64,000 bases of DNA from Flavobacterium sp. 140616W15 (lineage in GTDB: Bacteria; Bacteroidota; Bacteroidia; Flavobacteriales; Flavobacteriaceae), in NCBI RefSeq assembly GCF_003668995.1, contig NZ_CP033068.1, positions 4,092,001-4,156,000 on the forward strand. Reading direction: 5' to 3'. Made by a program: the position numbers and the translations under genes. This document shows positions 52,998 through 63,604 of this stretch, piece after piece. The notes below the pieces were generated by a model. The model was not told where the DNA came from. It did not search any database and saw only the letters and a list, made by a program, of their open reading frames with translations. Each line of letters begins with the position of its first letter. The stretch's first letter is position 1.

Positions 52998-55900
52998 CTA
53001 TTCTTTATTTAAGACTAAAATTTTGTCTTCTTTATTTGTACAAGTATAACCAAAATTAAGCAATGAGTCTTTTAAACTCGAGCTGTTTATTAAAATTATG
53101 CAAGAAGATACAGTAACTATTTCTTCGATTATAGAACTATAATTTTCATTAGAAATTAGAACTACATCATATTGCTTTAGTAACGCAGGATTCAGATTTT
53201 CCAGATGGTGGATGGCCCTTTTCTTAACGATATAATTTGTTTTTGCAACTGCATGTTTTTCTTCATCGGTTGTATAGGAATCAACTTTTCGTTGAGGTTC
53301 TTGCAATGTTAATAGTAAATCAAGTTGACCATAATCATTGTTTAAATGTAAAATCTTGGCTTTTGAATTGATGTATTTGTTTAACGAATAATAGGCTTCT
53401 AAATTGGTATTTAGATTCTTTTTTACATTATTTATTATTTCTAATTCTTTGTAATCAAAACTAGTAAGAATCATTTTTTTGAAATAATCTGAACCCTCAA
53501 GTTGTTCGCGTATTTTTTTGAATTCGGATCTAAAGTAGGTGCTTATCTGTTTCGTTCTTTCGGTATAATTCTTTCCAAAAGAAAGATTTTCAGAGGTAAT
53601 TCGGTCAAGAATAGAAACGGTTATTGAGCCGTCGTATATAATGAAATCCCCTTTTGGTAAGACTTCGGAAGTACCATGAATTACAATCGGAACAATGTCC
53701 AGATTAAAATGCTCGGCAAGATAAAATGCTCCTTTATGAAATCTTTTTATTTGATTGCTTTCAGATCTTGTTCCTTCTGGAAATACCATTAATGAATATC
53801 CTTCATCTATTTTTTTGCGCAAATGTTCGAGACCTCCTTCTAGTCCTTCTGATACTGGATAAAATCCAGCTTTTTTTACAGTTGCTCCAAAAACAGGAGA
53901 GTTATAAACCCAGTCGCTTACCAGATAGATGATTTTTGGACTTAACATTCCAACTGCCAGAATATCCAAAAAAGAAGAGTGGTTGGCAATGATTACAGCA
54001 GGTTTTTTGAAGTCCTCGTTATGAATATTAATTACTTTTTTACGTACAAAAGGATTGGTATATAAGACTGATTTCATGAATTTTGAAATCAGATATCTAA
54101 AACCGTTCATTTTTGTTTCTTCTTTTAAAGGAAGAATTTTCATGATTGTCAAGCAAAAACCAGACATTAAAGCGCCGCCAAGACCGTAATATAAAAATGA
54201 TAATATTCCATTTATGAAAGAACGAAGCTCAAATGGTGCTTTTCCATTTTTAGGGCGATTAGACAAAAATAGTTTAAACAAAATGGGGTAAAAGATGAAC
54301 GTAATGATTAGTGCCGCAAATACTCCAATTAATGAGATTGACGAAATAGATTGTAAGGCTGGATGTTTGGCAAATATCAATGCGCCAATTCCTAGAATAG
54401 TTGTTATTACAGCTAGGATAATTGATGTTCTATAAATTGCAATTTCATTTTTTCCAGTTGTATATTCTTTCTGTAATGCACTAGTCATGAAAATACTAAA
54501 ATCGACACCATGCCCAAAAATTAAGGTGCATACAATCATACTGAAAATGTTCAGTTCGATATTAAAAAGCCCCATAATACCAGCAGTTACAATTCCAGTT
54601 AATGCAATTGGGATGCAACTTATGATAACCAATTCGACTCTTCTGAAAAAGAAAAACAGAATAAGAATTACAGCAACAAAAGAATAATTTACAAGAGAAT
54701 TGAAGTCGCTGTTAAGCGTACTAAAAAAAGTTTCATTCATCTGTTGGCGGTCAATAGCCAATAAACCATCTTTGACAGAAGTTGATTTTACAAAAGGATC
54801 ACGTTGTTCGGGTGCGACTTTTACTAATGTCGAAATAGTGAAAAATCCATTTTTCTCACTAATAAACTCCTGTAATTGCAATGCACTTATCTTTAAATAA
54901 TCCTGATAGGAGATAGGTTTAAAGTTAGCATCAAGATGGTCAAAAAATGCGGTGTATGTAGTGGGTTTAAATCCAAGTTTGGCACCTTCGCTTATTAATT
55001 TAGATTTTAAAAGCTGTTTTTTATTGGCATCCCAAAACGAATTCCATTTGTCTATTTTTTGTTTTTGCTCCTTTTGCGAAAGCATAATTCCTCCTACAGA
55101 ACTATAATTTAATATTTTATTTTGTTGTTTGTCTTTTGCGAGAGCATCAAAAAGCTGACTGTTTTTTTGCAAAACGTCTTCCATACTATTTCCGTATGAA
55201 GCCAGATAAATTGTTTTAGAAGTTAAACTTGTTGTGCTTTCTTCAAGATCTTTTTCAGCCGCTTTGATTTCTTTTGGAACAAAGTTTAATTGCGATAAAT
55301 CATTATTAAAACCAACATCGTTATATGTAAAGCAACAAATAATTGTAATTAAAACGCAAAACCCAATTAGAAATTTATTGTTATGAAATGAAAAATGAGC
55401 AAGTCTGTCAATTACATTTTTTTATGAACAGAATTATTTTCTTTTGGTTTGTATAAATGTGGAACAATGAGCAGGGAGAAAAATGCAGAAGCCATTACGA
55501 TTACTGCAGCAAAAATCCCTAAGTCGTTTAATGCATCTGATTTTACAAAAAGCAAACATAAAAATGCAACGGCAGTTGTTGAACTGCTCATGATTACAGG
55601 CATTGTAATGTCTTTGTACAAGGTTTTTACATCGCTGTTATGTTTGTAATGTGTAAGGATATGAATGGAATAATCTATTGTAATTCCCAAAAGTATTGAG
55701 CCTATCCCTAATGATATAGCCGAAATTCGTTCTTTTACAAAATATAAAAATGCAACCGCAAATAGCGCCCCAAATACCGTTGGAAGGAAAATAATTAAAG
55801 GGATAAATACTTTTCGATAAAATAGAATCAAAATCAGCATTAGCGTAATCATTGCAATAGTTGTAGTAAGTACAATGTCACTTTTAATTTGGTTGGCATT

Positions 55901-56680
55901 TGCAACTGCGATAAGGGCCGAACCAAAATAACTAATTGAAGCTTTTGCTTTGAATTGTTTATTTAAATTGTCTTTTATAGTATTGAGTTTTGCAGCAAAA
56001 ATGGAATTTTTTTCTGTTTCGCTTGAAGGCAGATTAGAAGTAATAAACAGGAGTAATTTCTTTTTGTCTTTGGTCATTACAAAACCATTATCTAAGGTAA
56101 AATCATCACCTACATTTAATTGTTGTAATTTTTTTAGGGCTATAAATGAAATTCCTAAAGGATCTTGTAATATAAAATCTTTGGTGATAAACCCTGAAGG
56201 AGAAAGTATTGATTTGTAGTTTCCTTGTACAGTTGCTTCAATACTATCTTTTTGTAGTTTAGATTGAATAGTTATATAATCGTTATCATCTAAAAAAAGG
56301 GGGACGTTATTATGAACAAAATCAATAGTTTGTTGGATGTTTTCTTCATCTATTTTTCCTTGTACAGCTGTTATATAAGGTTTGCAAGTTTTGGCAATAC
56401 TGTCTGTAAAAACAGCAGCCATTTCTTTTAAGTCTTCATCAGTTCCCTCTTTTTCAAGTTGAAAAATTACAGTAATCTTATCCGCAAAATTAAGTTGTTT
56501 TAGTACTTTGGCAGTAACATCAGTCTTATCATTTGTTGGAATAAGCTTGGTAATATCTTCTTCAAATTTAATTTTAGAAGCAAAAAATCCAAATATAAAA
56601 AGCACTGCGATTGCCAAAAAAACCGAGAGTGATTTTCTTCGATTTACAAATAAATGTATGGCGTAGAAATAATGATGCAT
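52998..56680 (-). CDS. MMPL exporter fused to a PlsC acyltransferase (frame broken by 1 base)
   Basis: Two frames (from 56680 and to 52998) form one protein of about 1227 residues once one base is added to the seven-base run near 55419-55425; the join then reads HKKNVIDRLAHFSF. The order is an RND/MMPL half (start MHHYFYAIHLF, then about five helices), a second MMPL half, and a PlsC domain with NHSSFLDILAVG and VFPEGTRSE. The last 150 residues form a methyltransferase-like domain with no clear motif. Such fusions occur in aryl-polyene clusters, probably moving and acylating the pigment lipid. ATG 56680 is preferred to GTG 56701, which falls in a repeat. Confidence 0.85.
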
Positions 56681-56697
56681 GCTTATTGTTTTTTTAA

Positions 56698-56770
56698 CCA
56701 CTGATTACAGGGATTCACACAGATTACTCTCGTTGCGAATATAATTTTTTTTAATCCTTTAGTCTGTGGC
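56698..56770. repeat. intergenic imperfect palindrome of the CCACTGATTA type
   Basis: The left side reads CCACTGATTACAGGGATT and the right side AATCCTTTAGTCTGTGG, which pair imperfectly. I recall similar sequences scattered between genes in many flavobacteria. No gene is present. Confidence 0.55.
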
Positions 56771-56782
56771 AAAATATTTAAT

Positions 56783-57969
56783 TTAATTGTTGATTTTATT
56801 TTTTGGTGTACTAAACAATGTTAAGACCAAGTAGGTTATTGATCCGAATAATAATGCCATTAGAGATGCTAAAATAAGACTTCCAACAACATATTGTGTT
56901 ATGTTTTTTGAAACGTCAGAAAGAACCATTGAATCATTTTGTGTTAAGGAAGTATTGTTTGCTATAAAAAGACTTCCCATTTTTAGAGATCCATATATTA
57001 CTAATGGAATTAAAGGAGGTAAACTAATATTTGAGGCTACAAAAGCAATGACTTTATTGAGCTTAAATAATGTGGCTAAAAAAAGAAGTAATACTGTTTG
57101 AAATCCCCAAAATGGTGAAATCCCAATAAATACTCCTAAAGCAATGGCCGCTGATTTTTTAAAATTAGATTCGTCGCTTTCCAGAATATCTTCGAGAAGA
57201 AATTTTTTAAGTCCTTTTTTTTAATTTTTCGAACTAAATCTCTTGGTTTGATATAGACAAGTGCAATAATAACCAATACTGTATTTAAAATACTAATTCG
57301 GGTAAAATCTGTGAATGGGCGAAAATGTGAAACTCGCTCCAGCGGATCGTATAAAACTTTAACAGGGATGTTTTTAACTGGAATTCCTTTCCAAGCAGCA
57401 CGCACAATTACCTCGATTTCAAATTCAAATTTTGTTGTATAGTACCTTTCAGGAATTAGTTGCAAAGGATACAATCGAAATCCGGATTGTGTGTCTTCTA
57501 GACGTGTTCCTGTTTCAAACCAAAACCAGAAGTTTGAAAATTTATTTCCAAAGCTACTTTTTTTAGGCACATTTTCTTGTGTCATATTACGACTACCAAT
57601 GAGTAAAGTATTTGGCTCGTTTTGAATAAAATCAATGAACGAAGGAATGTCTGAAGCAAAATGTTGTCCATCTGAGTCTATTGTTATTGCATACTCATAA
57701 TTTAAAGCAATCGCTTTGTTAAATCCGTTTTGTAATGCAACTCCCTTTCCTTGGTTTTTAGGATGATGAATCTGGATGAGGTTTGGAAAATTTTCCAAAA
57801 TTTGACTTGTTCTATCTGTAGATCCATCATTGACTACAATAATATCCTTAGTGTAGATCAATATTGAATTAAGAACTTTCTCCAACGTTTTGTTATTGTT
57901 GTATGTGGGTACAATAACACAAAAATTAGTTTGAGCAAGCTGTTCTTCTTGAGATAGAATAGGTTTCAT
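56783..57969 (-). CDS. glycosyltransferase family 2 fused to DUF2062 (frame broken by 1 base)
   Basis: The first frame (from 57969) holds a GT2 domain: CVIVPTYNNNKTLEKVLNSI, VVNDGSTDRT, TIDSDGQHF and DTQSGFRLYP. After KPRDLVRKIKKK the frame drifts into nonsense at the eight-base run 57215-57222. The other frame continues GLKKFLLEDILE and a DUF2062 membrane domain (GISPFWGFQTVLLLFLATLF) to 56783. One more base gives a 395-residue protein, a fusion known in Bacteroidota pigment and lipid clusters. It probably glycosylates a lipid intermediate at the membrane. Confidence 0.85.
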
Positions 57970-58035
57970 TTTGTGATTTTTCTTTAACTACTTTATCGTT
58001 TGTTTTTCTGTTGTAGAAAACGTTTAGATTCTGAA

Positions 58036-58407
58036 TTATATTTTTCTATAAACATTACTTAGTTTTACAGCAATTGTTTCGTTAAAATAAGTCGTGTTTT
58101 TTACTTTTACTAAACCATCCTCGGTTGTGGTAATGTCTAATTCTAAACGCAATTCGGGAGTAACTTCTGGATTAATTATCGCCATAAACTTTGCATTACT
58201 AAGCGTTTGTATCGTTAAATTAGTTTGCGTGATTGTTTCTGAAAGTTCTTTTATAATTTGGATCATACATACTCCTGGCATTATAGGATTGTCTGGAAAA
58301 TGCCCTTTGAAGACATCATGTTTGTCATTTATTAAAATGACAGCATCATATATAGAGCCACTTGCGTTTTCTAATGACAGTATTTTATAAAAGTCTTTTA
58401 AAACCAT
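58036..58407 (-). CDS. hotdog-fold 3-hydroxyacyl-ACP dehydratase-like protein
   Basis: A 123-residue FabZ/FabA-type protein with the family motif GHFPDNPIMPGVCMIQIIKE, including the active histidine. It removes water from the 3-hydroxyacyl-ACP to leave a double bond, the step that builds conjugation in the polyene. It lies between the glycosyltransferase and an outer-membrane protein gene in the same direction. The length is short but normal for stand-alone dehydratases of these clusters. A ketoreductase is not in this window. Confidence 0.87.
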   Translation of the reverse strand: MVLKDFYKILSLENASGSIYDAVILINDKHDVFKGHFPDNPIMPGVCMIQIIKELSETITQTNLTIQTLSNAKFMAIINPEVTPELRLELDITTTEDGLVKVKNTTYFNETIAVKLSNVYRKI

Positions 58408-58417
58408 AGATGTGTTT

Positions 58418-59026
58418 TTATTTTACTTTAAATGTATAGGTGATTCCAATTTGAAATACTTGATTTAAAATAATAGTATCGTAGTAGTAATCGTATCCAT
58501 TATCAATTCCATCATATCCGTAAATATCGATTAATCCTTGTTTAAATCTCGCTTCAAAGGTTAAACCATTAGGTAATGTATATCCGACACCACTAACAAA
58601 AGCAAGGTCAACTCCAACAGGATTGTAATCATATGAAGGGAAATTGTCATTAATTTTAAAATCTACTGAAGGGCCACCTAATATATGAAATCCGCCTCCA
58701 GTAAAATGATATTTAGCAACTGCACCTAATGAAATATAATTTAATTCGTAGGTTCTTTTATTTGACCTGCTTGACCCTAATAAATATTCACGAGCTTCTG
58801 CGCCTTGTCTTGTATAAGTTAGTTCTGGCTGAAGTGTAAAATATTTATTGAATTTTATAGCTATTAATCCACCAGCATAAAAATCTGTTTTTGGGTTGCT
58901 GGATCCAAAATTGGTAAAATTTGAAATATTTAAACCACCACGAATTCCTGGGCTAACGGTTACTTGTGCATGAGATTTTATAAAGCCGATAAAAAATATA
59001 AATGCGATTAAGGTTAATTTTCTCAT
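58418..59026 (-). CDS. outer membrane beta-barrel protein (PorT/OmpW-like)
   Basis: A 202-residue protein with a signal peptide (MRKLTLIAFIFFIGFIKSHA) and alternating hydrophobic strands such as YFTLQPELTYTRQG and GLTFEARFKQGLIDIYG. It ends in a strand with phenylalanine and a final basic residue (QIGITYTFKVK), usual for outer-membrane barrels. About eight strands are expected. It may belong to the pigment cluster or be carried along. There is no sign of a pore type or substrate. Confidence 0.85.
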   Translation of the reverse strand: MRKLTLIAFIFFIGFIKSHAQVTVSPGIRGGLNISNFTNFGSSNPKTDFYAGGLIAIKFNKYFTLQPELTYTRQGAEAREYLLGSSRSNKRTYELNYISLGAVAKYHFTGGGFHILGGPSVDFKINDNFPSYDYNPVGVDLAFVSGVGYTLPNGLTFEARFKQGLIDIYGYDGIDNGYDYYYDTIILNQVFQIGITYTFKVK

Positions 59027-59059
59027 TTTTGATTTAATTTGGATGATTAGTTTAAGTTT

Positions 59060-59698
59060 TTATTCAGGTTTAAAATAATTCAATTCAATTTTCAACTTTA
59101 TATTTTGATGTAAAATCTCAATTTTCTCTGCAAAATTATTATTTTCTGAACTAAAATGAATAGTTATCTTTTCTTTTGTTTGAGAGGCATGAATTACTTT
59201 CTCTAATTTTTGATTGTCTTTAGATAAAAAAATAAAATTATATTGTTTGCCATCTTTAGATTGGTAGATAGTATTGGTTTGGTTTTCAAATTGTTTTTCA
59301 ATCAAGTAATTTTTTCTAAGAAGCAAACGAAAATCTTTTTTTAAGGTCGAAATAAGAATCTTTCGGTCTAATTCGGATACGATTGAGTTGACTTTAAAGT
59401 TAGTTTCAGAAATTTCAAAATCTAGCAATTTATTGCCAAATTCGGTTGTAAATACAACTCTATGAGTAGTGTCATTTATTTTCTTGGCAATAAATATCCC
59501 TGATAATTCATGACCATAAACCGTTATGTTTGCTTTATACACATAATCAATTTCGGGACTAGAAAAATAAGGTGCTTCATAAGATGTTTTTTCTAATGGT
59601 TTTGGAGTGTAATTTCTCGTAACTTTTTGACCACAAGAAAACAGAAAACAGACTAAAAAACAACTAATTAGTAAAAACGGAGTCGTCGATTTTTGCAT
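59060..59698 (-). CDS. lipoprotein of unknown function in the pigment cluster
   Basis: A 212-residue lipoprotein with signal ending FLFSC (Cys22) and a beta-rich mature part, for example VYKANITVYGHELSGIFIAK. It overlaps the start of the upstream lolA-like gene's end by 35 bases, so both are made from one transcript. The fold may be related to LolA/LolB, which would fit transport of the pigment lipid to the outer membrane. I cannot name a family, and no catalytic site is seen. Confidence 0.75.
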   Translation of the reverse strand: MQKSTTPFLLISCFLVCFLFSCGQKVTRNYTPKPLEKTSYEAPYFSSPEIDYVYKANITVYGHELSGIFIAKKINDTTHRVVFTTEFGNKLLDFEISETNFKVNSIVSELDRKILISTLKKDFRLLLRKNYLIEKQFENQTNTIYQSKDGKQYNFIFLSKDNQKLEKVIHASQTKEKITIHFSSENNNFAEKIEILHQNIKLKIELNYFKPE

Positions 59699-60299
59699 TT
59701 ATCACTTTGTTTTTAAGTACAATTCGAGTATAATCTTCAGATGATTCAAGCAGTTTTACCTGAACAACCGTAGCGTCTTCTTTATCAAAAGTTAATTCTA
59801 TTTGTTTAATGTATTTCTTTAAAGTTACATCTTTTGGAATGAACTTGGCAATATTCTGATTTTTTGATTTAAAATAGCTGATACTAAATTCTTTATCGTC
59901 AAACATATCGCCACTCACGCTGCCTACAATGAGCTTATTTATTCGGCCAAAGATTTTGCTGTTTCCAATGTCTACAGCACTTTTTTTACCTTCGTCATTA
60001 ATCAAGATTTTGTTGTTCTTAAAAACAATACTATAATTATATGGTTTTTTGTATTGCCATTGCAATAAGTTAGGCTCTTTAAAAATCATCTTTCCTGATG
60101 TTTCGATATCCTTGGATAAAAAATCTAAATGTTTATACTGTACAAAATCAGTACTTAATGTTTTTATTTTTTTAGAAACGATATTAACTGATTGTTTGAA
60201 AGTTGCGATTTCACTGTCGGACATTTTCTGTTCTTGTGCGAAAGAATTCAAAACGAACAGGTTCAGAATAATAACGAATAAATATATTTTAGACTTCAT
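59664..60299 (-). CDS. LolA-like periplasmic lipid/lipoprotein carrier
   Basis: A 211-residue secreted protein with signal peptide MKSKIYLFVIILNLFVLNSF-AQ. The mature part has the LolA layout of beta strands that form an open barrel, with FVQYKHLDFLSKDIETSGKM, EPNLLQWQYKKPYNYSIVF and KKYIKQIELTFDKEDATVVQ. It would carry the finished lipid or a lipoprotein across the periplasm. It overlaps the deacetylase gene by 11 bases and the following lipoprotein gene by 35. LolA copies are typical of aryl-polyene clusters. Confidence 0.87.
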   Translation of the reverse strand: MKSKIYLFVIILNLFVLNSFAQEQKMSDSEIATFKQSVNIVSKKIKTLSTDFVQYKHLDFLSKDIETSGKMIFKEPNLLQWQYKKPYNYSIVFKNNKILINDEGKKSAVDIGNSKIFGRINKLIVGSVSGDMFDDKEFSISYFKSKNQNIAKFIPKDVTLKKYIKQIELTFDKEDATVVQVKLLESSEDYTRIVLKNKVINAKIDDSVFTN

Positions 60300-61065
60300 A
60301 TGCTTTAAGATTCAAAAGGTTTTCAACCGAAATCACGGTATAATTGTTTTGTTGCAAGAACTGCAAGAACTGTTCCAAGACCAAAACGGAATGTTTTTCG
60401 GTATCGTGCAAAAGTACGATTCCGCCAGGAGAAATTCGCTTTATAATACGATTGTAAATGATTTTTTGATCTTTAAGACCACCATCAAGTGATCGAATAC
60501 TCCAACCAATTACTTTATGACCACTTAGTTGTAAAGCTCTGCGAATTGATGGAGTTGTTACACCATATGGAGGTCTGAAGAATTGTATTTTTTTTGAAGT
60601 AAATTTTTCCAGAAGTACATCGGTTCTATTAATTTCTTCTAATATTTTTTTAGCATTGTAAAAATCAAAAAAAGGAGAATGACTATAAGAATGATTCCCA
60701 ACCTGATGGCCTTCAGATAAAACACGTTTTATGATTTCTGGGTGTTTCTCGATGTTTTTCCCAATGCAAAAAAAAGTAGCTTTTACATCGTATTTTTTTA
60801 AAACATCTAAAATTTCTAGAGTGATTGTGCTTGGACCGTCATCAAATGTTAAGGCAATTTTATTTTCGGTTAGCGATGGGTTACTACAATAAGCCTTTAC
60901 ATGATAGTTGGATTTTATTTGTGCTGAGTTTATCGCTACTATACTCAACCAGATTATTCCAATTAAAATAAACCACAAAAAATGGATTGCTATATATTGT
61001 TTGGTAAGAAGCAATAAAAGCAATAAGAGGATAAAAAATACAGCAGTTTTTTTGTGTGTTATCAT
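60289..61065 (-). CDS. polysaccharide deacetylase family protein (NodB domain)
   Basis: A 258-residue protein with a short membrane region at the N-terminus (about residues 9-46) and a carbohydrate esterase 4 domain. The NodB motifs are ALTFDDGPS (catalytic Asp), the metal-binding GHQVGNHSYSHSP, FRPPYGVTTPS and the final histidine in IVLLHDTEKHS. All catalytic residues are seen. It overlaps the ketosynthase-like gene by four bases. Its target here is unclear: removal of an acetyl group from the polyene sugar or lipid is a guess. Confidence 0.9.
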   Translation of the reverse strand: MITHKKTAVFFILLLLLLLLTKQYIAIHFLWFILIGIIWLSIVAINSAQIKSNYHVKAYCSNPSLTENKIALTFDDGPSTITLEILDVLKKYDVKATFFCIGKNIEKHPEIIKRVLSEGHQVGNHSYSHSPFFDFYNAKKILEEINRTDVLLEKFTSKKIQFFRPPYGVTTPSIRRALQLSGHKVIGWSIRSLDGGLKDQKIIYNRIIKRISPGGIVLLHDTEKHSVLVLEQFLQFLQQNNYTVISVENLLNLKAYEV

Positions 61066-62123
61066 TTTGAAATTAATGTAAAACTATGTTCTTTTCCGTT
61101 TAACTGATTGTATAATAAAATAGTATTATATGCAGGTTTCTCTATTGAATTAACTTTAATTAGATCTGGAATTGTCTGTGTTTTAATAATTTTAGAGCCC
61201 GTCCATAACCCAAATGCCGAGGCGGTGTTATACTCTCCACATAAATGTTTGTAGTAAATCTGTGGCGTATTCGCGAAAGCATTTTCCGTTAAAATTTTAT
61301 AATAAGAATCAAATGTAACATCTCCATTAAAGCCTAAGATGATAGCATCGATGTCTGAAATTTCTAATTTATTTAATTTAAGAAATTCAATAATTTCAGA
61401 TTCAACTTCATCTTCTCGTAGTTCGTTTTTAATTTCTACATCTACAAGTTGAGCATAAGTAGTTTCTTTTTTTTCATTTTCTAAAACAAAAAAACAAGCT
61501 CCTTCTCCATGAATATACCCTTTTGTAGTTTCGTTTAAAAGTTGGTATGGTTCTTCTCTGTCTTCTTTTATATAACCAGCCAACTTAAAAAGAGATATTG
61601 TATGATCACCATTTTCATCAACTCCACCAACTAATATTGAGTTGGCTTCGTTTTCTTCTATTTGCATTTTGGCATCTAAAAGAGCCGACTCAAAAGAGAT
61701 TGCACCATTTACATAAGTAAAATTATATCCTTTGCATTCTAATGTAAGGGCAATTTGTGCTCCAACGGTATTGTGAGTTGATTGTATAAAAGCAGTAGGT
61801 GTTAAGAATTCTTCGTTATTATCGATGATTGCTTTTAAGAATTTCTCTGAATCCTCGATGCAGCCCATTCCTGTTCCTGTAATAATAGCATCGATATTCG
61901 TGACATCGGCTTCTTTCATGGCATAAGCAGAAGCTACGATTCCATTTTTGATTCCATTAGCCATTCTTCGGCTTGCAATTGGAGAAATAAAGTCTTTGTA
62001 AACAGGTTTTTTTAAAAATAAAACAGTGTCGTTTTTATTCCATTCTGCTTCTTCCAGAAAAACAGTATCGAATGTTTTTTGGGCTGAAAGACAACCTGTA
62101 CCATTTATATATACTTTTTTCAT
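61062..62123 (-). CDS. ketosynthase-like chain-length factor (no catalytic Cys)
   Basis: A 353-residue thiolase-fold protein. At the place where beta-ketoacyl synthases have the active cysteine (TACSS) it reads YVNGAISFESALLDAKM, so the cysteine is missing. Other folds, such as GGVDENGDHTISLF and GEGACFFVLENEKK, are conserved. It pairs with the active ketosynthase encoded just upstream on the same strand, as in type II polyketide systems, where a heterodimer sets chain length. The ATGA overlap with the deacetylase gene shows co-translation. Confidence 0.85.
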   Translation of the reverse strand: MKKVYINGTGCLSAQKTFDTVFLEEAEWNKNDTVLFLKKPVYKDFISPIASRRMANGIKNGIVASAYAMKEADVTNIDAIITGTGMGCIEDSEKFLKAIIDNNEEFLTPTAFIQSTHNTVGAQIALTLECKGYNFTYVNGAISFESALLDAKMQIEENEANSILVGGVDENGDHTISLFKLAGYIKEDREEPYQLLNETTKGYIHGEGACFFVLENEKKETTYAQLVDVEIKNELREDEVESEIIEFLKLNKLEISDIDAIILGFNGDVTFDSYYKILTENAFANTPQIYYKHLCGEYNTASAFGLWTGSKIIKTQTIPDLIKVNSIEKPAYNTILLYNQLNGKEHSFTLISK

Positions 62124-62202
62124 ACGAAGATTGTATTTGTTTTTTTTAGCAATATGGAATCGCCATTCTTTATTTTAAATGTTATTTGGAATCTTGGCGA
62201 TT

Positions 62203-63405
62203 TCATCTGTTTTTAGAAAATATAAGAGTGGAACAATTACCGCCAAATCCAAATGAATTTGATAATACATGTTCGATATTTTTATGCTTTAAAGTTGTTT
62301 GTGGCGTTAGATTAAATTCCTGCATTGGAGTTTCAAAATTTAAACTTGGGAAAACCAGATTGTTCTGAATCGCAAGTACACTATAAACAGCTTCGATTGC
62401 TGCTGCTGCTGCCAGCGTATGTCCTGTAAAAGGTTTGGTCGAACTAAAATCGGGAACAGGTATTTCGTTGTAAATTCTAAGAATAGCTCTTCCTTCAGAT
62501 AAATCATTATTGGGAGTTGCTGTTCCATGAACATTTATATAATCTATTTCGCTTGGATTTAAAGCTGCAACATCGAATGCTTTTTTCATAGCAAGATAAG
62601 CACCATCACCATTTTCGGAAGAGGCTGTTTGATGAAAGGCATCATTGGCATTACCATAACCCGAAACACGAGCGAGTACTTTTTTATTTTCTTTTTTTAT
62701 AATTTCATCAGATTCTAAAACTAAGAAAGCAGCAGCTTCCCCTAGATTCAATCCTTTACGTTCATTATCAAAAGGTTTATTATATCCATCAGATAATATC
62801 ATTAACGTTTTGAAACCATTGATTGTAAATTTTGCCAAAGCATCTGTCCCTCCAACAATTACACGGTCTAGTTTTCCTGTTTTTATTAATCGTGCTCCAA
62901 GCATAATTGCATTTGCAGCCGAAGAACAAGCGGTACTTATTGTAGTAATCATACCTTTTAATCCAATTTCATCAGCAATTTTATGAGTTGAATCTCCACA
63001 ATTATGACTAATAATATGTTTCCTTAGTTCGGGATTTTCAAAATAGTCATAATAATATTTTTCGGTCATATCCATTCCACCAACAGTAGTTGCCGAAATT
63101 AATCCCGTTTTATATTCATTAATTGATGTGATTCCTGCATTTGCAACCGCTTCTTTGGCTGCAATAGTACCAAGTAGAGCTGTTCTTGAAAAGTTATTTT
63201 CTTTACTGAGTTGTAATTGTGCGATTAACTCAGCATTGGTTTTTTTTATTTCACCAACCTTAATACTATTAGCATGAACTGTCGAAATGTTCTCGATAGT
63301 TGTAATAGCAGCTTTGTTATTTATTAATGAAATATAATTTTCTTCAACCGAATTTCCGATTGAAGAGATTATTCCCATTCCAGTTATAGCAACTCCTTTG
63401 TTCAT
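62203..63405 (-). CDS. beta-ketoacyl-ACP synthase (KS II type)
   Basis: A 400-residue condensing enzyme that extends the polyene chain from malonyl-ACP. The catalytic cysteine is Cys160 in ISTACSSAANA. The two histidines are in INVHGTATPNND and PFTGHTLAAAAAIEAVYS. The start MNKGVAITGMGIISSIGNSV and the length are those of FabF-like enzymes. It is encoded directly upstream of the cysteine-less partner. The ACP gene lies 191 bases further upstream. All motifs are intact. Confidence 0.94.
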   Translation of the reverse strand: MNKGVAITGMGIISSIGNSVEENYISLINNKAAITTIENISTVHANSIKVGEIKKTNAELIAQLQLSKENNFSRTALLGTIAAKEAVANAGITSINEYKTGLISATTVGGMDMTEKYYYDYFENPELRKHIISHNCGDSTHKIADEIGLKGMITTISTACSSAANAIMLGARLIKTGKLDRVIVGGTDALAKFTINGFKTLMILSDGYNKPFDNERKGLNLGEAAAFLVLESDEIIKKENKKVLARVSGYGNANDAFHQTASSENGDGAYLAMKKAFDVAALNPSEIDYINVHGTATPNNDLSEGRAILRIYNEIPVPDFSSTKPFTGHTLAAAAAIEAVYSVLAIQNNLVFPSLNFETPMQEFNLTPQTTLKHKNIEHVLSNSFGFGGNCSTLIFSKNR

Positions 63406-63420
63406 TGGATTTTTAGGCTA

Positions 63421-63604
63421 CTTAGATTTTCAGACTTGCTTAGACTACTTAGATTTTCTAGATAAAAGTCATGAAAAACAAGAGAATAGTCTAAAAATCA
63501 AACAATTTATTATTTTAAACTTTGACAAAGCTTCTTGAAACTATTTTAATTTTTTAGACTTTAGACAATACTTTTATCTAAGTCGTCTAAGAAAGTCTAC
63601 TTAG
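63421..63604. repeat. imperfect inverted repeat of CTTAGACT words between ACP and ketosynthase genes
   Basis: The arm starting at 63421 (CTTAGATTTTCAGACTTGCT and on to 63454) is an imperfect reverse complement of 63576-63604 (ATCTAAGTCGTCTAAGAAAG plus TCTAC). The arm ends in the last codons of the ACP gene. No gene lies in the 190-base spacer. Confidence 0.65.
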
